Source: JBQTIP01 sp052388025
Lineage (GTDB): Bacteria > Actinomycetota > UBA4738 > HRBIN12
Reading direction: 5' to 3'
NCBI GenBank assembly: GCA_052388025.1
Contig: JBQTIP010000066.1
Span: forward strand, 1 to 28,188
DNA length: 28,188 nucleotides
This document shows, in pieces, positions 6,190-13,229 of the stretch; within the stretch, counting starts at the first letter, position 1, and every line of letters starts with the position of its first letter. The position numbers and the translations under genes were made by a program. The notes beneath the pieces were generated by a model. That model had not been told where the DNA came from, made no database searches, and saw nothing but the letters and a program-made list of their open reading frames with translations.

Positions 6190-6858
6190 TCAGTCTCCAG
6201 GGCTGATCACCACGCGGCGCTCGGGTTCCTCCCCGCGGCTGGAGCTCGAGACACCCGAGACCGACGCCACAGCATCATGGACGATTTTCCGCTCGTACGG
6301 GTTCATGGGCTCCAGCTCGAATTCTCTCCCGGTTCTTTGCACGCGCTTCGCAAGCTCTCGGGCCCGCGATTCGAGCCGGGACCGCTGGCGCCGACGATAG
6401 TCCTCGATATCCACCATGACCCGGCACCTCGTCCCGGTGCGATGCCCGATCACCACCCTGGCGAGCTCCTGAATCGCCTCCAGGGTCTGACCGTGCCGAC
6501 CGATCAACAGGCCCATGTCTTCGTCCTCCGGGCCGGTCCCCACGATGTCGACGTACATCGTTTGGTCCTCCAGTTTCGGCTCGACGCCGGCCGTCACGCC
6601 CATCCGAGAGAGCAGCCCCTCGATGAACTCGGTCGCCAGCTCGCCCTGCTTCTCGAGGTCCTCCTCCGAGACCGCGCCTCTCATGGTCTTGAGGCGGACC
6701 CGGACGATAGCCTCCGCGGAGCGAAGGCCCAGAAACCCCCCACGAGGCTCCTGGACGATCTGGACCGTGACCTCCTGCTCGCTTACCCCAAGCTCCTCGA
6801 GAGCGGCCTCGATGGCCTCCTCAACGCTTGGGGCGCTTCTTTCGATTTCGGGTTGCAT
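6190..6858 (-). CDS. jag: Jag/KhpB-type RNA-binding protein (Jag_N, KH and R3H domains)
   Basis: The 222-residue protein starts at ATG 6858, with GGAGG five bases upstream; this start lies 38 bases inside the 3' end of yidC. A Jag_N domain covers about 8-57, with the typical VQEPRGGFLGLRSAEA. A KH domain follows, with the GxxG-type loop LLIGRHGQTLEAIQ at about 117-130, and an R3H domain at about 153-200 that includes ERKIVHDAV with the Arg-x3-His signature (R190, H194). KhpB binds many transcripts with its partner KhpA and affects cell elongation and division in Gram-positive bacteria. The order yidC-jag-rsmG is conserved near many origins. Nothing looks truncated. Confidence 0.95.
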   Translation of the reverse strand: MQPEIERSAPSVEEAIEAALEELGVSEQEVTVQIVQEPRGGFLGLRSAEAIVRVRLKTMRGAVSEEDLEKQGELATEFIEGLLSRMGVTAGVEPKLEDQTMYVDIVGTGPEDEDMGLLIGRHGQTLEAIQELARVVIGHRTGTRCRVMVDIEDYRRRQRSRLESRARELAKRVQRTGREFELEPMNPYERKIVHDAVASVSGVSSSSRGEEPERRVVISPGD

Positions 6859-7903
6859 TCGTGCCTCCGGCGCCGGGCTTCTTCGTGCCCCGGCCCTGCT
6901 GCTTCGACCCGGGCTTGGAGCCTCCCGACTTGGGATTCTTCGATACCGGCTTCTTACCCGAGGCGCCCTCCCGGCGGGCACGTTCCTTCTCGGCGCGATC
7001 CATCATGCCCGCCATGAATCCCCTTCGGGGCGGCTTCTTCTTCGGACCATCCGCGGCGGCCGCCGCGAGCGATTCCGTCGACGGCCGACGCCGGAGCATG
7101 AAGGCTTGCTGCCCGATCTGCCACAGGTTGGACGTCGTCCAGTAGACGACCAGCCCCGCGGGGAAGGTGAAGCCAAACACACCGAACATGAGCGGCATCA
7201 CCTTCAACAGGATCTGCTGCTGCTGGGATTGGGCTCCGGGGGGGCTCGCCTTCTGCATCTGGCGCTGCTGGTAGTAGGTCGTCGCGAACATCAGCACGGC
7301 GAATGCGTAGTAGGGGATCCGGGCTGGGACCCCCTTTCCGCAGTGAAGGGTGACGGTCCGCGATTCGTCCTGGGGGTCGGTGAACCTGGCCTCACTGCCC
7401 GCCTGCAGGGCCGAACACAGCAGGTTCGCGCTGAGGAAGTCCGTGCCCCCGACCTGCTCACCCTCGAAGATCTGCCGCTCTATCCTTGTGCGTAGCTCGC
7501 TTGCCTCCGGGAGGTGTGGGGGGTGCTGCGGAAACCGGACCACCGAGTACATCGCGATCAGGATCGGGAACTGCAGCAGGACCGGCCAGCACCCGGAGAG
7601 GGGATTCACCCCGTGCTCCTTGTACAGCTTCATGGTCTCTTCCTGCTGCTTCTGACGGTTCCCCTTGTACTTCTGCTGGAGCGCCTTCACCTTGGGCTGG
7701 ATCACCTGCATGTTCTGCATCGACCGGATCTGCTTCATCCCCAGCGGGAGCAGCACCAGCCTGATGATGATCGTCAGAACGATGATCGTGACCCCGAAGT
7801 TCGGGATCAGGTCGTAAATCTCGGCCAGCAGCCAGCCGAGCCCGTTCAGGATCCCCTGGAAGATGGGGGAGATGACCGGGACCTCGCTGAGGAACGGGGT
7901 CAC
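6821..7903 (-). CDS. yidC: membrane protein insertase YidC/Oxa1
   Basis: This 360-residue protein is of the Gram-positive/Oxa1 type, without the large periplasmic domain of proteobacterial YidC. The first helix (about 37-55, VTIIVLTIIIRLVLLPLG) carries the conserved Arg (R48) of the hydrophilic groove. A cytoplasmic coiled hairpin follows (VIQPKVKALQQKYKGNRQKQQ), then MKLYKEHGVNPLSGCWPVLLQFPILIA in two helical parts and later helices around IPYYAFAVLMFATTYY, MPLMFGVFGF and PAGLVVYWTTSNLW. The C-terminal 70 residues are Lys/Arg/Gly-rich and probably contact the ribosome. YidC inserts membrane proteins alone or with SecYEG. The GTG at 7903 overlaps the yidD stop (GTGA), and jag starts inside its 3' end. 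No signal peptide or lipobox is evident. Confidence 0.95.
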   Translation of the reverse strand: MTPFLSEVPVISPIFQGILNGLGWLLAEIYDLIPNFGVTIIVLTIIIRLVLLPLGMKQIRSMQNMQVIQPKVKALQQKYKGNRQKQQEETMKLYKEHGVNPLSGCWPVLLQFPILIAMYSVVRFPQHPPHLPEASELRTRIERQIFEGEQVGGTDFLSANLLCSALQAGSEARFTDPQDESRTVTLHCGKGVPARIPYYAFAVLMFATTYYQQRQMQKASPPGAQSQQQQILLKVMPLMFGVFGFTFPAGLVVYWTTSNLWQIGQQAFMLRRRPSTESLAAAAADGPKKKPPRRGFMAGMMDRAEKERARREGASGKKPVSKNPKSGGSKPGSKQQGRGTKKPGAGGTNATRNRKKRPKR

Positions 7904-8175
7904 GAGGCCGTCTTGGTCGGCGGCTGTATGACGGCATCATACCCATCATGCCCCTGAGCTCTAGCCGGGGGGACATGGTCCACCCCGCCTGCCGTGAACG
8001 GCCCGCACCGCAGAACCCTCCATGTGGCCATGAGAGTGCCCTTCATCGCGCCGTGCGTCCGGATCGCCTCTTCGGCGTAGTGCGAACAGGAGGGATAGAA
8101 CCGGCACTGCCCGCCCAGCCATCCGCTGAGCACCGCACGGTAGATCCGGATCAGCCCGATCAGCAGTAGCCGCAC
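7900..8175 (-). CDS. yidD: membrane protein insertion efficiency factor YidD
   Basis: GTG 8175 is the only start codon near the conserved beginning, giving 91 residues. The sequence opens RLLLIGLIRIYRAVLSGWLG and contains the family motif CRFYPSCSHYA (about 24-34) with its conserved cysteines, then the AIRTHGAMKGTLMATWRVLRC segment. YidD is a small inner-surface membrane protein that helps YidC insert proteins. The gene lies between rnpA (36 bases upstream) and yidC (four-base overlap), the usual place. No strong ribosome site is visible, so it may depend on translation of rnpA upstream. Confidence 0.92.
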   Translation of the reverse strand: MRLLLIGLIRIYRAVLSGWLGGQCRFYPSCSHYAEEAIRTHGAMKGTLMATWRVLRCGPFTAGGVDHVPPARAQGHDGYDAVIQPPTKTAS

Positions 8176-8210
8176 GGGCCCGCCGAGTGCCCAAGGGGAG
8201 GCGGCCGATC

Positions 8211-8504
8211 TCAAGGGCGGATCACCCGCGCGCGGAGGAGCAGTTCGTCCATCTCGGCCACCAGATCCTGCGTCTTCTCCCCGCGGATCGCGCCGCGGGC
8301 CACCAATGCGATATCGTGTTTCCCGAGCGCCCGCGGTGCCAGCTGGCGCCACGCGGCCCGGAGCACCCGCCGGGCGCGATTGCGCACCACCGCACCGCCG
8401 ACCCGACGGCCGGCGACGAACGCAACCCTCCCCCCGCCGGGCGCGACAAACACTACCACCCGCGTTCCGTGAAGGGGTTCCCCCGTCGCCTGGGTGCGGT
8501 CCAC
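8211..8504 (-). CDS. rnpA: ribonuclease P protein component RnpA, short N-terminus
   Basis: The 97-residue frame holds the diagnostic RnpA motif GGAVVRNRARRVLRAAWRQL (RNR motif) after RVVVFVAP and GRVAFVAGRRVG. RnpA is the protein partner of the RNase P RNA, which matures tRNA 5' ends. Most homologues are 110-130 residues and begin with a segment of the form LRRSxDFxxV; here GTG 8504 starts at about that Phe position, so the first 8-12 residues are missing. The same frame continues upstream (TTTRSS) but has no start codon between rpmH and 8504. Either the start is unusual or a base is lost upstream. It lies 32 bases after rpmH, in the conserved rpmH-rnpA order. Confidence 0.85.
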   Translation of the reverse strand: MDRTQATGEPLHGTRVVVFVAPGGGRVAFVAGRRVGGAVVRNRARRVLRAAWRQLAPRALGKHDIALVARGAIRGEKTQDLVAEMDELLLRARVIRP

Positions 8505-8536
8505 GCTCGATCGGGTCGTGGTGTCGTGCTCCGCGG

Positions 8537-8674
8537 CTAGGCGGACAGCTCGACCCGACCCTTGGCGCGCCGGCGAGCCAGGATGGCCCGACCGCCCCGC
8601 GTCCGCATTCGCACGCGGAAGCCATGGGTCTTCTTGCGGCGACGATTGTTGGGCTGGAACGTCCGCTTGCTCAT
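8537..8674 (-). CDS. rpmH: 50S ribosomal protein L34
   Basis: This is a 45-residue basic protein, MSKRTFQPNNRRRKKTHGF followed by RVRMRTRGGRAILARRRAKG, which is clearly L34 of the large ribosomal subunit. Its length and sequence are normal for the family. ATG 8674 is preceded by a GAGGCG-like ribosome site. It is the first gene of the minus-strand operon rpmH-rnpA-yidD-yidC-jag-rsmG-parA-parB, and a good promoter lies 50-80 bases upstream. It is divergent from dnaA, as in most actinobacteria. Confidence 0.97.
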   Translation of the reverse strand: MSKRTFQPNNRRRKKTHGFRVRMRTRGGRAILARRRAKGRVELSA

Positions 8675-8723
8675 GGTTCGCCTCGTCCGGTGGAGAAGCC
8701 GGCCACGGGCCGGCTCGTCACGG

Positions 8724-8752
8724 AGTATACGCGGCTCCTCGGGAGCGGACAA
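8724..8752 (-). promoter_or_regulatory. sigma-70-type promoter of rpmH
   Basis: On the minus strand TTGTCC (8747-8752) and TATACT (8724-8729) are separated by 17 bases, close to the TTGACA/TATAAT consensus and spacing. Transcription would start near 8716, leaving a leader of about 40 bases before rpmH. This is the best promoter match in the rpmH-dnaA gap and probably drives the whole minus-strand operon. Confidence 0.7.
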
Positions 8753-8821
8753 AATCGACTCGTCCACCAGAAAGACCGTCAAAAGGCCCATGCGCGCTTC
8801 CGGGCTCACGAGGCCCGGTGC

Positions 8822-8827
8822 TATAGT
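8822..8827 (+). promoter_or_regulatory. probable minus-10 element of the dnaA promoter
   Basis: TATAGT on the plus strand is a good minus-10 hexamer; the region about 17 bases upstream (around 8799-8804) does not resemble TTGACA. A start near 8834 would give a leader of about 94 bases that includes the DnaA-box cluster at 8893-8925, allowing DnaA to control its own gene. Confidence 0.45.
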
Positions 8828-8892
8828 CCGTCGCGCTTCCCCCGGTGGTCCCGCCGACCTCCCCCGGCAGCTCCCCGACGCTTCCCCCATTG

Positions 8893-8925
8893 GTTTCCAC
8901 ATATGTGGAAAGGCTCTGTGGATAC
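8893..8925. promoter_or_regulatory. cluster of three DnaA boxes immediately before dnaA
   Basis: TTTCCACATATGTGGAAA (8894-8911) is a perfect palindrome made of two opposed DnaA boxes, each matching TTWTNCACA at 8 of 9 bases when the flanking base is included. A third box, TGTGGATAC (8917-8925, reverse strand, 8 of 9), ends two bases before the dnaA ATG. Together they could serve as DnaA autoregulatory sites or as part of a bipartite origin with the dnaA-dnaN gap. The third box takes the place where a ribosome site would be. Confidence 0.7.
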
Positions 8926-8927
8926 GT

Positions 8928-10304
8928 ATGGCCGTCGCTCCCTTCGAGCGTGCAGCTGAGAAGACCTGGTCGCGGGTCATCGAGAAGGCAAGGACCCAGC
9001 TCCCAGAGAGCTCGTTCTCGATGTGGTTCGCCGGCGTGCGGGCCACGAGCCTCCAAGACGGGGTCCTCGACGTGCTCGCTCCCTCCGGGTACGTGCGTGA
9101 CTGGCTCGCGAAGCACTACCTGAACCTGATCCAGTCGGCGGCCGCCGAGGCGGCGGGCCGCCCACTCCGGATCCATCTCGTCGCCGACCCGACGGGACCC
9201 GCGCCCCTCCCGGCCGAGGCGCCCCTCGCACCCGCCCAGACGCGCGAGGAGCCACGGCCCGGTGCGCCCGGCCTCCCGTTCCCGAGCTACACGTTCGAAG
9301 CGTTCGTGGCGGGGCCCAGCAACCGCTTCGCGCACGCCGCCGCGATGGCCGTGGCCGAGGCACCGCCGTCCAAGGCCTACAACCCGCTGTTCATCTACGG
9401 AGGGGTGGGCCTCGGCAAGACGCATCTCCTGGTCGCCATCGGCCACCACATGCATCGCCTCGCCCCGCGCCTGAGGGTGAAGTACGTCACGTCCGAGAGC
9501 TTCATGGCGGAGTTCATCAAGGCCGTTCGCGAGCGCCAGGGATACCAGTTCGCGGCTCGGTATCGCGACGTCGACGTGCTTCTCGTCGACGACATCCAGT
9601 TCCTCGCCAAACGCGAGGAGACGCAGACCGAGTTCTTCCATACGTTCAACGCGCTCCACGCGAAGGAACGCCAGATCGTGATCGCGTCGGACCGTCCGCC
9701 TCAGGACCTCTCGGGGATGGAGGAACGGTTGCAGAGCCGCTTCCGACTGGGCCTATGCGTGGACGTGCAACCGCCGGACCTCGAGACGCGGATCGCGATC
9801 CTCCAACTGAAGGCATCGCGCGACCGCATCGAGGTGCCCGACGTCGTCGTGGAGTACGTCGCCTCGAAGTTCGACCAAAACATCCGCGAGCTGGAGGGTG
9901 CCCTCGTGAGAGTGGTGGCGTGGTCCGAGCTCACCGGCCAGCCGATCGACACCGCCCTCGCGGAGCGGGCCCTCGAGGATCTCCTGCCGCAACATGAAAC
10001 CGAGATCCCGCCACAGCTGATCGTCGACGAGACGGCTTCGTACTTCGGCCTCTCACGCGAAGATCTGACGTCCCCGAACCGCTCGCGCCCGCTAACGAAC
10101 GCCCGCCACATCGCGATGTACCTGGTCCGCGAGTGCACGGGACAGACCCTCGTGAAGATCGGCGAGATCTTCGGGGGACGCGACCACTCAACCGCCCTGT
10201 ACGGCATAACCCAGATCGAGAAGAAGATGCGCGCCCGCGACACGACCTACAAGCAGGTCCAGGATCTCTCCCGCATCATCCGCAGCCGCGCGCGGGCCTC
10301 TTAG
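8928..10304 (+). CDS. dnaA: chromosomal replication initiator DnaA
   Basis: This 458-residue protein starts at ATG 8928. Domain I spans about 1-85 (TWSRVIEKARTQLPESSFSMW), a short Pro/Ala-rich domain II about 86-118, the AAA+ domain about 119-345 and the DNA-binding domain about 360-458. Walker A is GGVGLGKTH (158-166), Walker B VDVLLVDDIQF (215-225), and the DnaA signature GRDHSTALYG lies at 417-426 in domain IV. DnaA-ATP binds DnaA boxes and opens oriC. No Shine-Dalgarno sequence stands at a good distance; GGAAAGG is more than 12 bases away and a DnaA box fills the nearer space, so initiation may be weak or need DnaA-box occupancy. The region 3' of the gene is oriC. Confidence 0.98.
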   Translation: MAVAPFERAAEKTWSRVIEKARTQLPESSFSMWFAGVRATSLQDGVLDVLAPSGYVRDWLAKHYLNLIQSAAAEAAGRPLRIHLVADPTGPAPLPAEAPLAPAQTREEPRPGAPGLPFPSYTFEAFVAGPSNRFAHAAAMAVAEAPPSKAYNPLFIYGGVGLGKTHLLVAIGHHMHRLAPRLRVKYVTSESFMAEFIKAVRERQGYQFAARYRDVDVLLVDDIQFLAKREETQTEFFHTFNALHAKERQIVIASDRPPQDLSGMEERLQSRFRLGLCVDVQPPDLETRIAILQLKASRDRIEVPDVVVEYVASKFDQNIRELEGALVRVVAWSELTGQPIDTALAERALEDLLPQHETEIPPQLIVDETASYFGLSREDLTSPNRSRPLTNARHIAMYLVRECTGQTLVKIGEIFGGRDHSTALYGITQIEKKMRARDTTYKQVQDLSRIIRSRARAS

Positions 10305-10315
10305 CGGGCCTCTTA
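10292..10315 (+). repeat. tandem 12-base duplication at the dnaA stop codon
   Basis: GCGGGCCTCTTA occurs twice head to tail (10292-10303 and 10304-10315). The dnaA TAG stop (10302-10304) spans the junction of the two copies. A simple slippage duplication is the likely cause; it lengthens the DNA between the dnaA stop and the origin by 12 bases without affecting DnaA. Confidence 0.75.
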
Positions 10316-10524
10316 AAGGATGGGGAAAAACCGTTGGGGCCACGGTGGGATCGGCTGGAGACTCCCACACGGCCGGCCGTCGCCCGAGGTTTCTCCCCAG
10401 GAGATCCACATGTCAGACCCGTGCGATACGCTGCGGAAACGGGGGGGCAATTCGCTTTTCCACAGCCACTACTACTGCTGGAAAGATATATGAGAGCCCG
10501 TAGAAGCAGGGGAAGGAGGACAAC
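10305..10524. other. replication origin oriC (dnaA-dnaN intergenic region)
   Basis: This 220-base non-coding gap has the classic origin position between dnaA and dnaN. It includes a DnaA-box-like AGATCCACA (10402-10410, 7 of 9), a consensus box TTTTCCACA (10456-10464), DnaA-trio triplets and an AT-rich stretch (10481-10493), then the dnaN ribosome site. It is short and has few boxes compared with the large origins of Streptomyces or Mycobacterium. The boxes before dnaA may form a second half of the origin. The assignment rests on location and motifs. Confidence 0.8.
10456..10493. other. basal unwinding module: DnaA box, DnaA-trios and AT-rich run
   Basis: TTTTCCACA (10456-10464) is followed by a short GC spacer, then CTACTACTGCTG (10469-10480), which on the other strand reads as four DnaA-trio triplets (3'-GAT, GAT, GAC, GAC). 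An AT-rich GAAAGATATATGA follows. The order matches the basal unwinding system described for Bacillus subtilis, where DnaA loaded from the box spreads along trios to open one strand. Confidence 0.65.
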
Positions 10525-11628
10525 GTGAAATTCCGGTGTGATCGAGACGCGCTCTCCGAGGCGCTACAGACCGTTCAGCGGGGAGTGTCGTCGCGTCCGG
10601 GGATCCCCGCGCTCACCGGCGTGCTGATGCGGACCGACGCCGATGGGACGCTGACCCTCACGACGACGGATCTGGAGGTGTCCGCCCGGCTTTCCATCGA
10701 GGTACAGCCGCAGGAGGAAGGGGTAGCGCTGGTGCCGGCGCGCCTTCTTGCCGACACGGTAAAGAGCCTATCGGACGCGCCGGTGGAGTTCGAGGCCGAC
10801 CAGAGCCAGGCGCGGATTCGCTGCGCCGCCTACGAGGGAGTGCTGCGGCTGCTGCCGACGGAGGACTTCCCAAGCATGCAGCCGCCCTCAGGCACTCGCG
10901 TCGTGGCCGACGCTCCTACGTTCGCCGAGGCGGTCGGTCAGGTCTCGCGGGCTGCCTCGCGCGACGAGGCGAGGCCCGTGCTGACTGGTGTGCTCCTTGA
11001 GGTGAGCCGCGAAGGCGTGACGCTAGTCTCGACCGATTCGTACCGGCTGGCGGTTCGGGAGCTCGTGGCAACGGCCGGCGGAGAGGGGAAGGCGATCGTC
11101 CCCGAACGCGCTCTGTCGGAGGCCGGCCGGGCGGCGGGCGGGATGGAGAAGGGCGAGATCGAGCTGTTCATGGACGATAGCCAGGTGTCGTTCCAGATCG
11201 GAGGCCTCTGCCTGACGTCACGTTTGATCGAGGGGGAGTTCCCGAACTACCGGCAGCTTCTGCCGGAGGCCTATGAGAGTAGGCTGACCGTGGCTCGTCA
11301 GCACCTCCTGGACGCGGTCCGCAGGGTTGGGCTACTCGCTCGTGACACCTCGCCCGTGCGGCTCGAGTTCAACGCGCTGGGGGTGAAGCTGTCCTCGTCG
11401 TCTCCCGACTTGGGCCAGGCGGTCGAGGCCGTTGAAGCGGCGTACGAGGGTGAGGACATCACCGCGGCGTTCAACGCGACGTATCTGGCGGACGGGCTGT
11501 CGGCGGCGACCGGCGACACCGTCCGGCTGGAGGTGCGCGACGGGCTGAAGCCCGGGATCGTCCGTGGGGACAGCGACGAGTTCACGTACCTGGTGATGCC
11601 GGTGCGGCTGCCGGCGCCCGTTCGCTGA
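10525..11628 (+). CDS. dnaN: DNA polymerase III beta subunit (sliding clamp)
   Basis: This 367-residue protein starts at GTG 10525, with AAGGAGG ending six bases upstream. Three DnaN domains of about 120 residues each can be followed: MKFRCDRDALSEALQTVQRG at the start, TFAEAVGQVSRAASRDEARPVLTGV in the middle with LVSTDSYRLAVRE, and the third ending in the conserved YLVMPVRLP tail. The dimer forms a ring around DNA that holds polymerase III and binds partners by their clamp motifs. Length and order are normal. The recF start lies only 15 bases after the stop, so the genes are cotranscribed. Confidence 0.97.
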   Translation: MKFRCDRDALSEALQTVQRGVSSRPGIPALTGVLMRTDADGTLTLTTTDLEVSARLSIEVQPQEEGVALVPARLLADTVKSLSDAPVEFEADQSQARIRCAAYEGVLRLLPTEDFPSMQPPSGTRVVADAPTFAEAVGQVSRAASRDEARPVLTGVLLEVSREGVTLVSTDSYRLAVRELVATAGGEGKAIVPERALSEAGRAAGGMEKGEIELFMDDSQVSFQIGGLCLTSRLIEGEFPNYRQLLPEAYESRLTVARQHLLDAVRRVGLLARDTSPVRLEFNALGVKLSSSSPDLGQAVEAVEAAYEGEDITAAFNATYLADGLSAATGDTVRLEVRDGLKPGIVRGDSDEFTYLVMPVRLPAPVR

Positions 11629-11643
11629 TCGGCGTCCGGCTTC

Positions 11644-12735
11644 GTGCGGCTGCTCTGGGTCGAGCTGCGCGACTTCAGGAACCACCGGAGCACGCGCTTG
11701 GACGGCTTTCCCAATGGGCTGATCGCTGCGGTCGGCGCGAACGGCGAGGGGAAGACGAACCTGCTCGAGGGCATGTTCTTCCTTTTCGCGCTCACCTCAC
11801 CCCGCGTGTCGGCCAGCCTGCCGCTGGTGCGGGAAGGCGCGCGCTCTGCGTACGTCCGGGGCGAGGTGGAGACGAACAGCGGCCGGATTCTGGTTGAGGT
11901 CGAGATTCCGACGACCGGGGCGAACCGCGTGAAGGTGAACCGCTCGCCCGTGCGACGGAAGCGCGACCTGAGGCGGCAAGTACGGGCGGTGTTCTTCGGA
12001 CCCGACGACCTGGACATCGTGAGAGGTGACCCGTCCGGGCGTCGGCGGTTCATGGACGAGGCCGTGGTGGCGCTCTGGCCGCTCAAGGAATCCGCACTCA
12101 CGGCTTACGACCGCGCGCTGCGCCAGCGCAACCGGCTGCTCAAGGAATGGGAGGGGCGCGGGAGGCCGGCGGGACTGGAGGCGTGGGACGGGGAGCTGAT
12201 CGAGTCGGGGTCGGCGCTCTCGCGACTCCGGGCCGAGGCGGTGTCGAGGCTCGCGCCCGGCGCCGAGGAGGAGTTCCGCCGCGTGAGCGGCTACGGCCTG
12301 GCTTGCGAGTATCGCCCGTCGGTCTGGGGGGAGCCTCTGGAGGAGGCGTTTCGGGCCCGGTTGGAGGAGCGGAGGGGCGACGAGCTGGTTCGCCGCACGA
12401 GCCTGGTCGGGCCCCATCGGGACGACCTCGAGCTCGCGGTGCGCGATCTAGGCGCTCGGAGCTTCGCCTCGCACGGCGAGGGGTGGGCGGCCGCGCTGTG
12501 CCTGCGGCTGGGGCTCGCCGTCGCCGTCGCCGGGGAGATCGGGGAGCCCCCGGTGCTGCTGCTCGATGATCCGTTCTCGGCCCTGGACCCGGTCCGACAG
12601 GCGAGCCTGGCCGAGGGGCTCGCCGACCGCGGCCAGGTGGTCGTTTCCGCCGCCGATGAGGCGCACGTGCCCGGCGGCGCGGAGGCGGTCTGGGACGTGG
12701 CTGATGGCGCGGTCACGGTCCGGGGGGCCGCCTGA
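11644..12735 (+). CDS. recF: DNA replication and repair protein RecF
   Basis: This 363-residue SMC-like ATPase starts at GTG 11644 with the RecF opening RLLWVELRDFRNHRS. Walker A is GANGEGKTNLLEG (about 33-45), followed by VREGARSAYVRGEV, VFFGPDDLDIVRGDPSGRRR and the conserved LVGPHRDDLEL. The ABC signature ASHGEGWAAAL and Walker B PVLLLDDPFSALD lie near the C-terminus; the SHGE form instead of SQGQ is usual for actinobacteria. RecF helps load RecA at gaps with RecO and RecR. It is 15 bases downstream of dnaN, and its stop overlaps the next start by one base (TGATG). Confidence 0.95.
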   Translation: MRLLWVELRDFRNHRSTRLDGFPNGLIAAVGANGEGKTNLLEGMFFLFALTSPRVSASLPLVREGARSAYVRGEVETNSGRILVEVEIPTTGANRVKVNRSPVRRKRDLRRQVRAVFFGPDDLDIVRGDPSGRRRFMDEAVVALWPLKESALTAYDRALRQRNRLLKEWEGRGRPAGLEAWDGELIESGSALSRLRAEAVSRLAPGAEEEFRRVSGYGLACEYRPSVWGEPLEEAFRARLEERRGDELVRRTSLVGPHRDDLELAVRDLGARSFASHGEGWAAALCLRLGLAVAVAGEIGEPPVLLLDDPFSALDPVRQASLAEGLADRGQVVVSAADEAHVPGGAEAVWDVADGAVTVRGAA

Positions 12736-13088
12736 TGCCCTCCAGCACGGGGTGGCGGAACCGGCGGGACAAGCGAAGGACGGACCTCACCCCGCTCGGC
12801 GAGGTCCTCGACGGGCTGCTTCGGGAACGTCCTTTCGCCCGGGGGCTACCGATCGGGCGTCTGGCGGCCTCGTGGGAGCGCGTCGTGGGCCCTCGACTGG
12901 CCGCCGAGACGGCGCCGGTGAGCCTGGAGGGGGGGACGTTGGCCGTCGCCGCGAGCACCGGCCCGTGGGGCGCGCAGGCGCGGTTCCTGGCGGAGGAGAT
13001 CCGAAAACAGGCCAACCGGGAGCTGGGTTCGGAGGAGGTCAAACGAGTGCAGATCGTGGTGCGTCCGGATCCGCGGCAACCCTTGTAG
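12735..13088 (+). CDS. DUF721 (DciA-like) protein
   Basis: This 117-residue protein starts at ATG 12735 within the recF stop. After a basic start (RNRRDKRR) come the DUF721 features: LTPLGEVLDGLLRE, ASWERVVGPRLAAETAPVSL and LAVAASTGPWGAQARFLAEE, ending in a KRVQIVVRP strand. DciA proteins, which carry this domain, are loaders or operators of the replicative helicase DnaB in bacteria without DnaC; actinobacterial versions sit between recF and gyrB, as here. The role in helicase loading is inferred from the family and place. The size is at the short end of the actinobacterial range. A 141-base gap with a possible promoter separates it from gyrB. Confidence 0.85.
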   Translation: MPSSTGWRNRRDKRRTDLTPLGEVLDGLLRERPFARGLPIGRLAASWERVVGPRLAAETAPVSLEGGTLAVAASTGPWGAQARFLAEEIRKQANRELGSEEVKRVQIVVRPDPRQPL

Positions 13089-13140
13089 CGCAACGGGTTT
13101 GCGGACTCTCCCATATGCGACGAGGGGGGGTCCCGGTTGG

Positions 13141-13146
13141 TAGAAT
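13141..13146 (+). promoter_or_regulatory. possible minus-10 element for gyrBA
   Basis: TAGAAT stands 84 bases before the gyrB start in the 141-base gap after DUF721. No clear minus-35 box is found at the expected distance. A small CCCC-TCGC-GGGG hairpin follows at about 13161-13172. The gap is otherwise featureless apart from G- and C-runs. Confidence 0.35.
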
Positions 13147-13229
13147 GACGGGGTCGGTTTCCCCTCGCGGGGCCCCCTCAGAACGCACCGGAAAACCCCC
13201 GGCGTGTCCCGGGTTCGGACGGAGGTTCG

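Noticed and set aside
13158..13172. CCCC-TCGC-GGGG hairpin before gyrB
   Set aside because: A four-pair stem in a GC-rich gap is expected by chance; no T-run or conserved leader is seen.
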